From Brachypterus glaber (lineage: Eukaryota > Arthropoda > Insecta > Coleoptera > Kateretidae), in assembly GCA_958510825.1 (NCBI GenBank), contig OY294045.1, forward strand, positions 6,189,916 through 6,253,915: a DNA stretch of 64,000 nucleotides. The letters are read 5' to 3'. The position numbers and the translations under genes were made by a program. This document shows positions 1-10,833 of the stretch, piece by piece; positions within the stretch are counted from its first letter, which is position 1; every line of letters begins with the position of its first letter. The notes under the pieces were generated by a model. It was not told the origin of the DNA, ran no database searches, and worked only from the letters and a program-made list of their open reading frames with translations.

Positions 1-840
1 GTTCCCCCATATTTCCAAAAAAATACTTTTTCATCCAGCGCCGTACCGACTAAAAAAAGGTTAGCGCCGCAGGCGATTTTTTTTAAAGAATTCTGTTAAT
101 TTCTGACGTATTCTTTTTAAATTCAATATTTTAAAACTTATGCTTTGCAAAAACTCAAGAAATCCCTAGCGCAGCAGGCTATTTTTTACACTTTTGAGGC
201 TCTTTTTTAATTTTAAAACATGTTACAATTTTAAATTTATTAAAAATGCAAGAAAGCTATATCAAGCGATCGCCGCTGGTGAAAATTTTTACAAATAAGT
301 TTTACAAGCTCCTAAAAACGTAAAATTCTAGAGCCATAGGCGAAAATTAATACAAATTTGATTCTTAATTTTATAACATTGTTACAATTTAAAGTTTCAA
401 AAAAAAGCAAAATTTTTACAATTTTTACGTTTAAAATCTTAAATAAAATTAAAAAAAAAGCGTAAAAAGCCTAGCGCCGCAGGCAATTTTTTTTTAAAAT
501 TCTGATGGTCTCTTTTAATTTTAAAACAGTATTAGGTACAATTTAAAGTTTGATAAAAATGTAAGAAAGCTTATTGCCACAAGCGCCGCAGGCGAAATTT
601 TCTACAAATTTCACGCTTGAATTTTAGACTCGAATAAATAAAACAAAAAAACATACAAATTTGATAGACAATTTTAATTTTAAAACAGTGTTACAGTTTA
701 AAGTTTCATAAAAACGCATTTTTTTATAATTTTTACGTTTAAGTTTAACAATCTTAAATAAAAAAAACTAAAGGAAGCCCCAGCGCCACAGGCGAAAATT
801 TGTACGAACTTGAGGGTCTGTGGTACATTTGGAAAAGGCC
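1..840. repeat. Degenerate tandem repeat with GCGCCGCAGGCG boxes
   Basis: AT-rich DNA in which a short GC box recurs every 65-200 bases: AGCGCCGCAGGCGA near 64 and 583, and variants near 168, 266, 333, 472 and 782. The box is a small palindrome, CGCC-GCA-GGCG. Between boxes the units share phrases such as TTTTAAAACA and TTACAATTTAAAGTTT. No open frame of note. I read it as a decayed minisatellite or the sub-repeats of a mobile element; the family is not recognised. Confidence 0.6.
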
Positions 841-853
841 CTGCTCATTTTGG

Positions 854-935
854 TGCCCTTATCGTTCTGGGGGGATTATAAATAAATAAAGTATAAACAG
901 TTTATAATAAATTAAAAGAAAGTGTAGACGCTGGG
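854..935 (+). repeat. Dispersed repeat fragment (copy also at 33734)
   Basis: The segment from GCCCTTATCGTTCTGG to GACGCTGGG recurs in the same orientation at 33734-33804 with scattered substitutions. Both copies sit beside GC-rich debris. It probably belongs to one larger unrecognised element. No coding potential. Confidence 0.5.
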
Positions 936-1518
936 AGCTCCTCAAGGGCCCTCGTCCAGTGAACAGTGGACCAAGGAAAACTTTTCTGGAAAAGTGCCAC
1001 TTTTCCACGTTAACAGAAAACTTTTCATGTGGACTTTATGATAAAATAGTTTCCCAATCTAGGGGTCTCAGGGGCCCCTTCTGGATGCATTATAATGCCT
1101 AATTATGCACCCTCTTAAGATTTTAGCTGCGCATTTAACAAAAATATTTTTTTGCTGTTTCAAAGCAATATCACCAAATGGGACTTATGTGTGGGCCCCC
1201 TTGTAGGTTTAGTTGGCGTTTCTGTATCAGGCTTTTTTATAGTTGGGGGCCTATAGATGGTATGCTTCGTTTTAGATTTTGTGCACAAGAATGGTCAAAA
1301 TAGGCCCCTTGAAGGTACAATTCCCGAGTAAAAAAATAACAAATGTTATTTTGGATACATTGGAAGGATTAATCTCCATATTTCTTTAAGGGTATTTTCT
1401 GAGCGTTAATGATCATGATGATTTTATGCATTATTACTATTTTTATATATTCAACCCCCCCGGTCGGTAGGCCCCGGGCCGCCGGCCCAACCGGCCAAAT
1501 GGTTAATCCGGCCCTGAC
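936..1518. other. No gene seen; GC-rich patch at 1456-1515
   Basis: Mixed sequence without a supportable frame. The 60 bases from about 1456 are unusually GC-rich and self-complementary (GGCCCCGGGCCGCCGGCCC), in sharp contrast with the AT-rich surroundings, and look like the end of an old element. Confidence 0.4.
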
Positions 1519-1872
1519 CTCCTTACCCTCTACCCCTACTTACTTTTGTCATATTATCCATTTTTTTTAAAATATTTTTTTTCATAATATCCCTATTTAT
1601 TCTACCTATAAATTTAAAGTTTCCATGTTTTAAGTTGGGTATTTTTTAACTAATATTGAGTCGCCGAACCTAAAGTCCTCGGAATATTTTGATCTCCCAT
1701 GATTTTAGAACAAAAGAGGGATAAAGTAATGATTTTTTAACATTTTTATGTTATTTTTCTCAGAAAACTTAGGTTACAGAAATATTCTGAGGCCGGATTC
1801 AGTTTCAGCGACCCAAAATTAATTAAAAAACATATGACTCCAATCAGGGCAAGAAACCGTGTTGCCTAGTGT
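1519..1872 (+). repeat. Dispersed 350-bp repeat, copy 1
   Basis: Runs from CTCCTTACCCTCTACCCCTA to GTTGCCTAGTGT and is matched in direct orientation by 60355-60700 with small indels. Both copies lack terminal inverted repeats and end at the same place. That would suit a non-LTR 3' fragment or a Helitron-like piece, but the family is not identified. Confidence 0.6.
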
Positions 1873-3136
1873 TATTATAAATTATTATTAATTATATTAA
1901 TAAAAAGTATTAAATGGATTTAATTTTCTGTTATATAATGCAATTTAGATTAATTTTGATAAAATCTGTAAACATTAACCCAATCAATTACTGTAAAAAG
2001 TTACAAAATGATATCATGACATAAATTAATTGTTTCCTGTTAGTTTAATTATATTAATTAATAAATTGGTGTGTAATTTTCTTAACTATTAAAACACCTA
2101 CAAGTGTCGTAACAAGAAGATTTAATAAAGTTAATAAACAGTTTATGTCATGTATATTACGTAACAAGTTCTGTAATTGATATTGATACCTAGAAATTAA
2201 AAGCAAATATAAGGTATACCTTATATTTATTACCGGTAATAAATATTTTGAAAGCATTAATACCTCTAAAGATATTTTTACCTAACTAAAAGTTAAGATT
2301 TTCCTAACTTTTTACTCAAGACTGCGATTATCCCAACTTTTTAACCAAAATTTCAAATTTTCCAATTGGAAAATTAAAAATCCCACCAACTTCATGATTT
2401 TCCCACTAAAGAGTGGATTTTCCGAACTCGCTTGTTTTATTTTATACAAGATTTTATCTCAATACTGTGAACGAGTCAAAAAAATTGCACGAGTCGAGTG
2501 AATTTCATTGGAGGGTAATTGCCTTCCCAGACAGCACATGTTATCTTAAAGCCGTCTTTTTTAGATCTTAATTATGTTTGGACGCCTAAAGATATAAAAA
2601 GGATATCTTATGGACTTCTTTTTAGGGATGTTTAAAAGATATCTGATTATGATATCTATAAGATGTCTTTTAAGTATCGGTACAAGACGTCATGACTTCG
2701 ATACTCATAGCTAAAAATAAATTAACCACAATCAAAAATATTTTTAAAAAATAACATTTTTTTTAAAGATCTTTTCTTGAAAAACAAAAAAAATTATTTT
2801 TTTTTATTTTCTTTTTACGAAAACCGAAAAAATAAAAAAAACACTTTTTTAAGATCTTTTTTTTTAACAAACAAATTACCTCTCATTCTAGTTATTATTA
2901 TGCTTTTTATAATAATATGACTGTACCTAGCAACGTAAATGGGAGGGGGTATTTTGTTGTAAAGTCGCCTGTACAAGGCGTCAGTAATGTGGCTTAAAAA
3001 AGATGTCTTAACGTTACCTTTTGTAACATACGACTAAGTATTATAGTATTATTTTCTTGATTTCAATTCAAACATCTAGGTTTCAAACAAATTAGTACTT
3101 AATTTTTAAATAAAAACAATTGCGAATGAAATAGTA
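1873..3136. other. AT-rich, no gene; decayed AAGAYGTC repeats
   Basis: No supportable gene. From about 2540 to 3015 variants of AAGATGTCTT, AAGACGTC and AAGGCGTC recur, suggesting a heavily decayed short repeat. The rest is low-complexity A/T sequence. Confidence 0.35.
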
Positions 3137-3216
3137 TACAGGTCTCCAGGAAAATGGTACTTTTCCTCGACCTATAAATGGTCTCGGAAAAGTACTATTT
3201 TCCGAGTCGACCTGTA
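3137..3216. repeat. 80-bp hairpin
   Basis: Near-palindrome bounded by TACAGGTC and GACCTGTA, with inner arms GGAAAATGGTACTTTTCC and GGAAAAGTACTATTTTCC. A compact foldback sequence, possibly a solo end of an inverted-repeat element. Confidence 0.5.
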
Positions 3217-3610
3217 ATCTACTATTAAATTTATTTATATTTTTTCTTTGAGAACTTTTGTTGTTTTTTTTTGTTATTTTTGTAAATTATTTCGTGCATT
3301 TTTTTGTTGTAAAAACTAGAGTATTGTATTAAGATAACATGTGTTTAACACGATTCGAGCAACAGTGCAGAAAGTCTTCAGATAAATGGGTAGGCATGGC
3401 ACACTGTTCTAGTTTATATTATTAACTGCACTAGCTAATTAAAATTGTCAAACAAACCGTAATAAATGTATCTGGCATTGTTTAAGGTGATTGCAAATAC
3501 CTATACCTAGAAATGCTCTTAGACTTTAAACGATATAAATTTCCATTTACATTAGGTATTTTTCAGAAAATTTATTCGACACCAAACTATAATTGATAAA
3601 GTCATTTATA

Positions 3611-4897
3611 CAGGGTGTCCCCAAATACCATTTGGAAACTTCGGGAGCCAATTAACCGGATGAAAATAAGAAAAAAAGTTTCTATGGACATGGGTCCGAA
3701 AATGCTTATTGGCGGAGCTACATACCTCTAAAGTTGGGGCCCTAAAGAAGGTTTTTATTTATTATCCGAGGAACTCTTTGAGATATAGTAACGAGGTTTT
3801 GCACGTAAACTAATCTTAATAAGGCCCATCTTCGTATGTTATTTCCATGTACTTATTTTAACCAGGGGTGTGCGAAACGGAGGGGCCTTAACAGTTTTTT
3901 GCCCCATACTTTTTTCTGTGTAACTTTTTTGTGATTTTATTTTTGAAATATGATTCCTCAGGCCAAAATACATAAAAAAAGGTACTCTTGTGGTAACACT
4001 GTAGGACTAACCATTTTCGAGAAAAATTAATTTGAAGGTGAAATTTCACGGTTCGTGGACGAAAAATTAAATACTAAAATGTTGAAAACCAAAATTTTAA
4101 TGATGTAGGGCGAATGTACATTAAAAACTAAGAAAAAAATCTCATATACAGGTACTTCCAAAAATTAATCCTAATGGAGCTATGGTCTCCTAAATATGCA
4201 CCATTTTTAAAATTTCAATGATGCAGGGTTATTCTATATGAAAAACTAAGAAAAAAAGTTTTTATACATGTAGGTCGAAAAATAGCTTTTAAAGTTACTA
4301 TGCCCCTTTAAAAATTGTGCTTTTTTAGGATACCATAGCTTCATTAGGATTGATTTTTGGAAGTACCTGTATATGAGGTTTTTTCTTAGTTTTGGATTCC
4401 CCTGAATTATTAAAATTTTGATTTTCAACATTTTAGTATTCAATTTTTCATCCTCAAACCTTGAAATTTCACCTTCAAATGAATTTTTCTCGAAAACGGT
4501 TAATCCTACAGTATTACAACAAGAGTACCTTTTTTATATATTTTGGCCTGAGGAATCATATTTCAAAAATAAAATCACAAAAAAGTTACACAGAAAAAAG
4601 TATGGGGCAAAAAACTGTTAAGGCCCCTTCGTTTCGCACACCCCTGATTAAAATAAGTACATGGAAATAATATACGAAGATGGGCCTTATTAATATTAGT
4701 TTACATGTAAAACCTCGTTGCTATATCTCAAAGAGTTCCTCGGATAATAAATAAAAACCTTCTTTAGGGCCCCAACATTGGAGGTATGTAGCTCCGCCAA
4801 TAAGCATTTTCGGACCCATGTCCATAGAAACTTTTTTTCTTATGTTCGTCCTAGGAATTGGCTTCCGAAGTTTCCAACGTTATTTCCGGACACCCTG
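3611..4897. mobile_element. Palindromic TA-flanked element, CAGGGTG family
   Basis: Starts CAGGGTGTCC and ends GGACACCCTG, each flanked by TA. Roughly 500 bases of the left half (3611-4110) are matched by the reverse complement of the right half (4370-4897), so the whole is a giant hairpin. Short frames inside are products of the palindrome. TA duplication and inverted ends fit a non-autonomous Tc1/mariner-like foldback element. Relatives occur at 5284, 13446, 35020 and 62294. Confidence 0.75.
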
Positions 4898-5283
4898 TAT
4901 AGCTGATTATATTAATTTTAATATGAAAATAAGTGCCTTACAGGAGGCAAACTATATAAATCTATAAAGATTTTTGCACTGTTCTACTACATAATTTTTT
5001 ATAATTAAATATATTACTTTTATGCAAAATTAGATGGCGCTACCAGTTGTACGCTCTCAGTACAAAGATGATTTAATAAAAAACAATTATTTTCATTAGC
5101 GAATATACATACTATTATACATACTTATACATAATTATAAGTTATACTAAATTAAACTAAATTTTGTAATAAAAATCTTCTTGTAGAAATTATTTTATTA
5201 GATTGGAACTAATCGCTTAAAATCTCAAACTAATTATATAGATACAGTCTAATTTAAATATAATATGTTATTATGTATAAATA

Positions 5284-6017
5284 CAGGGTGTTCCAGAACT
5301 CCCGTACCGAAATTTAAGAGGTGATTCTACATCCAAAAATATGAAAAAAAGTTTCTATAAAGGTTGGTCCGGAAATGAGCCCTAAGGGATCTAGGGCCCT
5401 TTAAAATTGTAATAAAAATAAGGTTTTTAATTAATAACTCGGGTACCGTTTAAGCTAGAGCGGCGAGCTTTTGCATGTATACTAGTATTAATAAGGGCAA
5501 TAAGTTTATGTTAATTTATTTTTTTAATTTATCCAGAGGCGTGCCCAGACGGACAAAATATATGAGGCTTAAAACATTTTTGCCCCAAACTTTTCTATGT
5601 GTATGTTTTTTGGATTTGTTGTAAAAAATATAGATTTCTAGAGTAAAAATACATATAAAATATCATATAGTGTAACACTGTAGGAGCAACCGTTATCAAA
5701 AAAAAAATGCAATTAAGAGGAAGTAACATTTTGTGCCACCAAAAACGTTACTTTTTAAAAGGCTATTACTCCTTTAATATTAAATTTAGGTGTTTTGGTG
5801 TATAATACTTTTTTGCTCAGTTTTAAATGAAGAATGACCCTGCAGCATTAAAATTTTATTGGTGCTTTTTTTTGTTCCCCATTCAATACGTCATCTTCGA
5901 AGGGCCGTAGCTCCCTTAGGGCTCATTTCCGGACCAACCTTTATAGAAACTTTTTTTCATATTTTTGGATGTAGAATCACCACTTAAATTTCGGTACGCG
6001 AGTTCTGGAACACCCTG
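5284..6017. mobile_element. Palindromic TA-flanked element, CAGGGTG family
   Basis: CAGGGTGTTCCAGAACTC at the left is mirrored by GAGTTCTGGAACACCCTG at the right, and both ends are flanked by TA. The arms pair over about 300 bases. The inner phrase GGTCCGGAAATGAGCCCTAA and its complement are shared with the element at 13446. No transposase frame. Confidence 0.75.
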
Positions 6018-6254
6018 TATATTTTTATTAGAATGATACGTTTCATTAACCAAGAAAATGGATCTTTGAAAAAAAATCATATCTTGTTTGGAAATATTTT
6101 ACAGAACATGATACAGAATAATATATCGATACCTCAGTTGTAAACTGATTTATCTCGAAATTAGGTCAATTCAATAACGTATCCAGATATTTGCGAATTA
6201 AGTTTCAGTTTTTAAGAAATCCACACAGTTTTATTTTTTGCATTTTTACCCATA

Positions 6255-6372
6255 ATTGTGCACACTATCTTCTGTGGACCACCGACTTATAGTGACTTAT
6301 GAACCTCTGTTTGTATAAAAGTGCCGTCCAACAATTCTTAGAGTAGTCCCTATTCTCCCCTCAACTGACAAG
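6255..6372 (-). repeat. Fragment related to the SINE body
   Basis: Contains ACCACCGACTTATAGTGACT, the complement of the GGTTC...AAGTCA...ATAAGCCGGTGG phrase found in the bodies of the tRNA-headed SINEs at 17666-33100. A second such fragment in the same orientation lies at 49862-49965. No tRNA-like head or tail is visible here, so it may be a diverged subfamily or a shared LINE-derived segment. Confidence 0.45.
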
Positions 6373-6427
6373 TTTTCTCTATTTATAAAAATTGAACAAA
6401 CTATTATATCTGCTACCTGGCTCAATC

Positions 6428-6663
6428 TACACAAAGAAAAATATTGTCTCAAATCAAGAATATGGTGATTTTTATTTAACGAAGTATTATATTCTTCTTT
6501 TATGCATACCATATTCCTATCCTTTCATATTTGAGAATATATTCTCCTTTCAAACATACCATATTTTTATCCTTTCATATTTAAAGCAAAATTTTGCTTT
6601 ATATTCTGTTCGTTATATCCAAATCACACATTCTTGATTTAAGACTATATTTTTTTCTGTGTA
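6428..6663. mobile_element. Small inverted-repeat element
   Basis: TACACAAAGAAAAATATTGT with TCTCAAATCAAGAAT at the left is mirrored by ATTCTTGATTTAAGAC and TTTTTTTCTGTGTA at the right. About 236 bp, no coding frame. The ends resemble those of the palindromes at 18330 and 21799 (CATAGAAAAAA), so they may be one loose family. Confidence 0.45.
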
Positions 6664-6761
6664 AGGCAAGTGGAATCAAATTTTAACAATTCATAATACC
6701 GCAAAGGGACCAGCTTAATATATAGTCCACAAGTATGCCACATCACATAAATGAAAAATTG

Positions 6762-6838
6762 TCTTCCCCCGCGGGGACTCGAACCCACGCTTAAGCCTGA
6801 CGATTTAAGTTCTGAATGCCTTAACCGCTGCGGTTGAA
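6762..6838 (-). tRNA. tRNA-like sequence, probably pseudogene or SINE head
   Basis: Read on the minus strand this has an A-box-like GCAGCGGTTAAGGC and a clear B box GGGTTCGAGTCCCC, as in Ser/Leu-type tRNAs. The acceptor ends do not pair and the anticodon stem is poor (loop around CTTAAAT), so a functional tRNA is unlikely. It has no copy of the SINE body seen elsewhere in the window. Best read as a tRNA-derived relic. Confidence 0.45.
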
Positions 6839-7566
6839 AAAAGAGAAAATATTTTCTTTATAGGTTAAAACCATTTAAAAGTGGGTGGTTGGTGACAAAA
6901 CTATTTAAATCAACTTTTTTAAAATTTAAATCTTAAAACGGTAAACTCGATTCTAGATGAGTGACAAAAGTATCTACTAAATTACATTTTTTCATATAGA
7001 AATAAAACAAGTTTTCGACTTTCGCTTTTTTTTAATGATTAAAATTTAATCATGTTTAAATATTTTTTCCTGCGAAGGTGCCTATCACTTTTATGACCAA
7101 AACAGTTTATATCTTTTCGTTAAGGTATGCCATTTTTAATTAATTAGTATATCATTGTTAAAAACATTTCACAAGCTATAATAAAATTGATTCTGCCTTT
7201 TGTTGGGTTTTTTACTATCACTTTTCACACACGACTTATATTGGGTATGTATACGCCTATTATAGGGTCGTAATACGCATATTATAGGGCCGCAATGGCT
7301 TATATGGCTTAAAAAATGTATACTATGTGTTATACAAAATCTTTGATTTTTTGGCATTATACAAAATCTGTAATTTTTTGGCATGTGTGTGTATGTGTGT
7401 TATATTTGTTTTTACTAGCCGGCTATAGCCGAACAAATCATAATTACTCTGTTATCCCTAAACTAAAAACTTTAGGGGATATAACTTTTTTTAAAACCAA
7501 ATAAAGGTAGTAGCCATTCCTTTGGATACAATCTTTTTGGAATTTTGTTATAGGTTGATCTAGAAC
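6839..7566. other. AT-rich, no gene; short TG repeat
   Basis: No supportable gene. Holds a (TG)n tract near 7384-7400, and short direct repeats of TATACAAAATCT with TTTTTTGGCAT near 7330-7385. Confidence 0.35.
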
Positions 7567-7740
7567 ATTAAAATTTACAATTGAGGAGGTGAATTTCATA
7601 ACGCAGTTTTTGACTTTGTGACATAACAGCTTGTCACTTAGTAAACAATACAATTTGATTGTCAAGTAATTGACAAGCTGCTATGTCACAAAGTCAAAAA
7701 CTGCGTTTTGAAATTCACCTCCACAATTTATGTAAAACAT
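7567..7740. mobile_element. Hairpin MITE, about 170 bp
   Basis: Two arms of about 60 bp pair almost perfectly: GGAGGTGAATTTCATAACGC at the left and its complement at 7695-7722. The inner TGACATAACAGCTTGTCA and TGACAAGCTGCTATGTCA also pair. Short loop, no frame. A typical palindromic MITE. Confidence 0.65.
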
Positions 7741-7847
7741 TAAGTTGGATGTCGAATAAATTGTTTACTTACTTTGTCAGTAAAATACTCAATAGCAAAA
7801 ATTTCCGGGTATTTTTAAAACAATGGTGAATTTAATGTGACAAATAA

Positions 7848-7876
7848 GATTCCGATTCCAATTCCAATTCCAATTG
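7848..7876. repeat. Short ATTCC/ATTCCA simple repeat
   Basis: Four imperfect ATTCCR units; a similar GGAATT tract occurs near 16695. Simple repeat, no further meaning visible. Confidence 0.6.
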
Positions 7877-8072
7877 GTGTTATTGGTCTTTTCTGTTGGT
7901 AATGGAACAAATATGAAATAAACATATGTGTGCATTTTTACAATTTAAAGTTTAAATTCATTTTTAAAGTTTAAAGTTGATAAAGATTTAGGAACCAATG
8001 CCAGAGCATTATTACACATACCCCTTTTACTAAATTTACCCATGTTTAACTTGCATAATATGTAATGGGAAC

Positions 8073-8958
8073 GGAAGCCTTCTTCGAAAAATTTACCGCG
8101 AAAACAATTATCGCGAAAATATTTCGTCGAAAAAATTACCGCGAAATGTTTTTTTCCGCGCAAAGGATTAACAGCGATAAAAATTTAACGCGCAAAAATA
8201 TTAAAGCGAAATAAAAATAGCGAAAAATATTACCACGAAAAGTTTAAATAGCGAAATGCAATTACCGCGAAAAATATATAGCGAAAGTAATAGCCGCGAA
8301 AATATTTAACGCGCAAAGCAAATTCCGAGTCTAATTTTAAATTATAAAAATACGTTTTTTTTATAATACTTTTTCGTTAGCTACGCCAAGTTTAATATAT
8401 TATATTACCAATTTGTTTAATTAAGTTTAATAATTGCAGAATTAACCAAATTTTAATATAACTAAATTGTTTGGTTTGGTTTTTAAACATATATGTAAGT
8501 AAAATTATAATTATATTACTAATAAATATAATATAATAAAATACATCATTAATTTCTTTATATTGGTGTTATAATTTTAGTATTTTAAAAAACATAAATA
8601 TGATTAAATTGTTTGGTTTTGTTTTTGATAAAAAATAAAAACAAAACTATGATTATAAAATAAGCGTTTTATTTAAAAAATTATAATATTTATTTTTTAT
8701 TTAATTAAAATTTAGGCGCGATTATCATATTGAGCGGCGAAAGTATGTGCGATTATATTATTACGACGTAAAAGTATGCGCGATTTTTATTGTCGCGATA
8801 ATATTTTCCGCGGTAAATGTTTTCGCGGTAATAATTTTTCGCGGTAATTACTTTTTCGCGGTGAAACCTTTCGCGGTTAAATCATTGCGCGGTGAATGTT
8901 TTCGCGGTAAACGTTTTCGCGGTAAAAGTTTCGCGGTAATTTTTTCGGCAAAGTCTCC
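8073..8958. mobile_element. Foldback element with CGCG-rich minisatellite arms
   Basis: The left arm (about 8073-8330) is a run of about 15 degenerate 14-17-bp units of the type AAAATATTACCGCG. The right arm (about 8717-8958) is the same unit inverted, TTTTCGCGGTAAT. The outer tips also match as inverted repeats (TTCGAAAAA.TTACCGCG against CGCGGTAATTTTTTCGG). The 385-bp centre is plain AT-rich DNA. Terminal inverted repeats built from short direct repeats are the hallmark of Drosophila FB-type foldback elements. No transposase is present, and the short frame in the right arm is a by-product of the tandem unit. Confidence 0.7.
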
Positions 8959-9261
8959 TAGATCCATATATAATATTATTAAAACTTATTAATACCTGAT
9001 AAGTGTTTGTGAAAGTGATACGATATCCTATTAGAGCATATGTAACATCATTCTAAAATTTAGTAAATTATGCAATGTAGATATAACCTATAAATTAGAA
9101 CGCAGATATACAGGATAATTTAGAATTAGGGTAAAAAGTTAAACTTAAAAAAAAAATGACATCTAAGGAACTTCTTTTAGTCTTTAAATTGAAAAAGGAA
9201 TCTGGTTGGTGCATCCTGTCTGCTGCAACTAAAAATCTGATGAAGTCAACAAAACTTATGT
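8959..9261. other. AT-rich, no gene seen
   Basis: No frame, repeat or RNA gene that I can support. Confidence 0.4.
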
Positions 9262-9336
9262 GTTTTTAGCACGAGTACAAGTTTAGAAAACGAGCCGCTT
9301 GTGGCGAGTTTTCTAAAGTACTAGTACGCTAAAAAC
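9262..9336. repeat. 75-bp hairpin
   Basis: GTTTTTAGC at 9262 is mirrored by GCTAAAAAC ending at 9336, with an inner pair TTTAGAAAAC against GTTTTCTAAA. A compact stem-loop with no other context; probably a small foldback repeat. Confidence 0.45.
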
Positions 9337-10415
9337 GTGTTATGAAACGAGTGCTTTATACAATTTTTTCTATTTTGCTCTATAATTAAAAAAAAACTTA
9401 CATATAAATTGATGACTGATTTAGGGATTTTTGTTTTGGATTGGCATTACAGTTTACACCATGTTTAAAATTCTAAGAACAAATAATATTTTGTTATATT
9501 TTATAGTCACCTCTTCTCTTTTTTACTGCAATTAACCAAGCCACAATTTTAACATGGTAAAACAAAACACAAAATTTTGTAGAAAATTCAACTTTAAAGT
9601 GACATTGACATTTGCACGGAAAACGTCAAGCGATAGGCCAGGTCTGTTGCCAACCCAAAAGAACAAAAAGTACAGACCTCTTATGGGCCTAAAAGAACAC
9701 ACAAAATGCGTGTGATTATGAGCTTATAAGAGTCGCAAAATAGAAAAAAAAATTAATATGTCTTGTTGTCTAAACCAAATTTCTGCTTAAAGCAACCAGA
9801 ACAATGGTTTTTCCGTTTTTAACAATTGTAATTAATCTGGTTGCCTCCACCAAATCTCTGAAAATGTAGGCAACACTAAGGTTTTTAATTAAAGGCCACA
9901 CATAAAATTAAAAACTTCATAGATTTAAATCCCTCTTTTCAAAACTGGGAATGAAAATGTTGTTTTAATAAATGTATTTGCCTTTAACAAAAATTAATAG
10001 ATTTGTATCAGATTAAATTCAAAAAATCACCTCTGTATATCATACCCCAAAAAATTCCAAAAATATTATTTAAATGATGTAGAATCATCCCTTAAAATGT
10101 TGCATCTCATCTGAATATCCCTGTATAATCTCATGTAAGAATCTATACGTATATATATCAAATTTGAAAGTACATAGAAAATTAATGTAAAGATATTTGT
10201 TTATTTTTAAAATTTATTATATAAATAGCAGTTTTAGTCCAAGTCTAGACCTGGATAAGATTAATGCCTTGGATCAAATTAATAGGAAAAGATCTTAAAT
10301 ATAATTTTTAAATTACATGCGTTAAAGTATTTTTGAGAGTGATTTAAAATAAATCTTTTTAAAAATGTTCTAAATTTATTTCAATTTTTTAAAAATTTTG
10401 TATCATAACAACTAA
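9337..10415. other. AT-rich, no gene; partial repeat end near 10136
   Basis: No supportable gene. GAATATCCCTGTATAAT near 10125 resembles the right tip (CACCCTGTATA) of the TA-flanked palindromes and may be a solo end. Confidence 0.35.
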
Positions 10416-10430
10416 TATTTTCTAATCATC

Positions 10431-10503
10431 GTATAGAGTGATATTGTTCACTGACAGTTTCGGGCGGCTGGCCCTCTTCAGTACCAAGAGTTAACTCTGC
10501 ACG
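10431..10503 (-). ncRNA. Hammerhead ribozyme motif 1 (cleavage site mutated)
   Basis: On the minus strand: CTGAAGA core, stem II GGGC/GCCC with loop CAGCC, GAAA, then CTGTCAG as a short stem III. The triplet that should be NUH reads GTG, and the downstream stem I strand (AACAA) no longer pairs fully with TTGGTA. The fold is recognisable but self-cleavage is expected to be lost. Confidence 0.7.
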
Positions 10504-10760
10504 CTGATTAAGAAAACTATTTTAGACTTTATTCGCAAAAGGAATATAGTCATTAGATTGATACAGACTTGTGCGCCATCTATTGCTAGATGTAGACAAC
10601 TACGCATACCACTCCTAGCCTGGAGACTTTGAATGGTAGCAAGTTGAAGACTTGTGTGTCTCAGGATAGACGTAGAATTAATAAGGACAGACATTTTTAA
10701 TTTTAAACAAAATTATAAAAATATTAATTTATTATTCCATCAATCTATTTTCTAATCATC

Positions 10761-10833
10761 GTACAGAGTGATATTGGTAGACTGACAGTTTCGGGCTGCT
10801 GGCCCTCTTCAGTACCAATAGCCAACTCTGCAC
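10761..10833 (-). ncRNA. Hammerhead ribozyme motif 2, type I, intact
   Basis: On the minus strand: stem I TATTGGTA pairs with TACCAATA (8 bp) and is extended beyond an internal loop by GTGCAGAG/CTCTGTAC (8 bp with one G-U). Core CTGAAGA is followed by stem II GGGC/GCCC with loop CAGCA, then GAAA. Stem III is the tiny CTG-T-CAG or CT/AG hairpin. The cleavage triplet is GTC (10780), so predicted cleavage falls between 10780 and 10779. All conserved core bases are present. Short stem III type I ribozymes are typical of Penelope-like elements and metazoan retrozymes. Confidence 0.85.

Noticed and set aside
4246..4670. Short overlapping frames on both strands
   Set aside because: They lie in the centre of a giant palindrome, where each frame is mirrored on the other strand.
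6762..6838. Functional tRNA gene on the minus strand
   Set aside because: Both promoter boxes are present, but acceptor and anticodon stems do not pair, so it is kept only as a tRNA-like relic.
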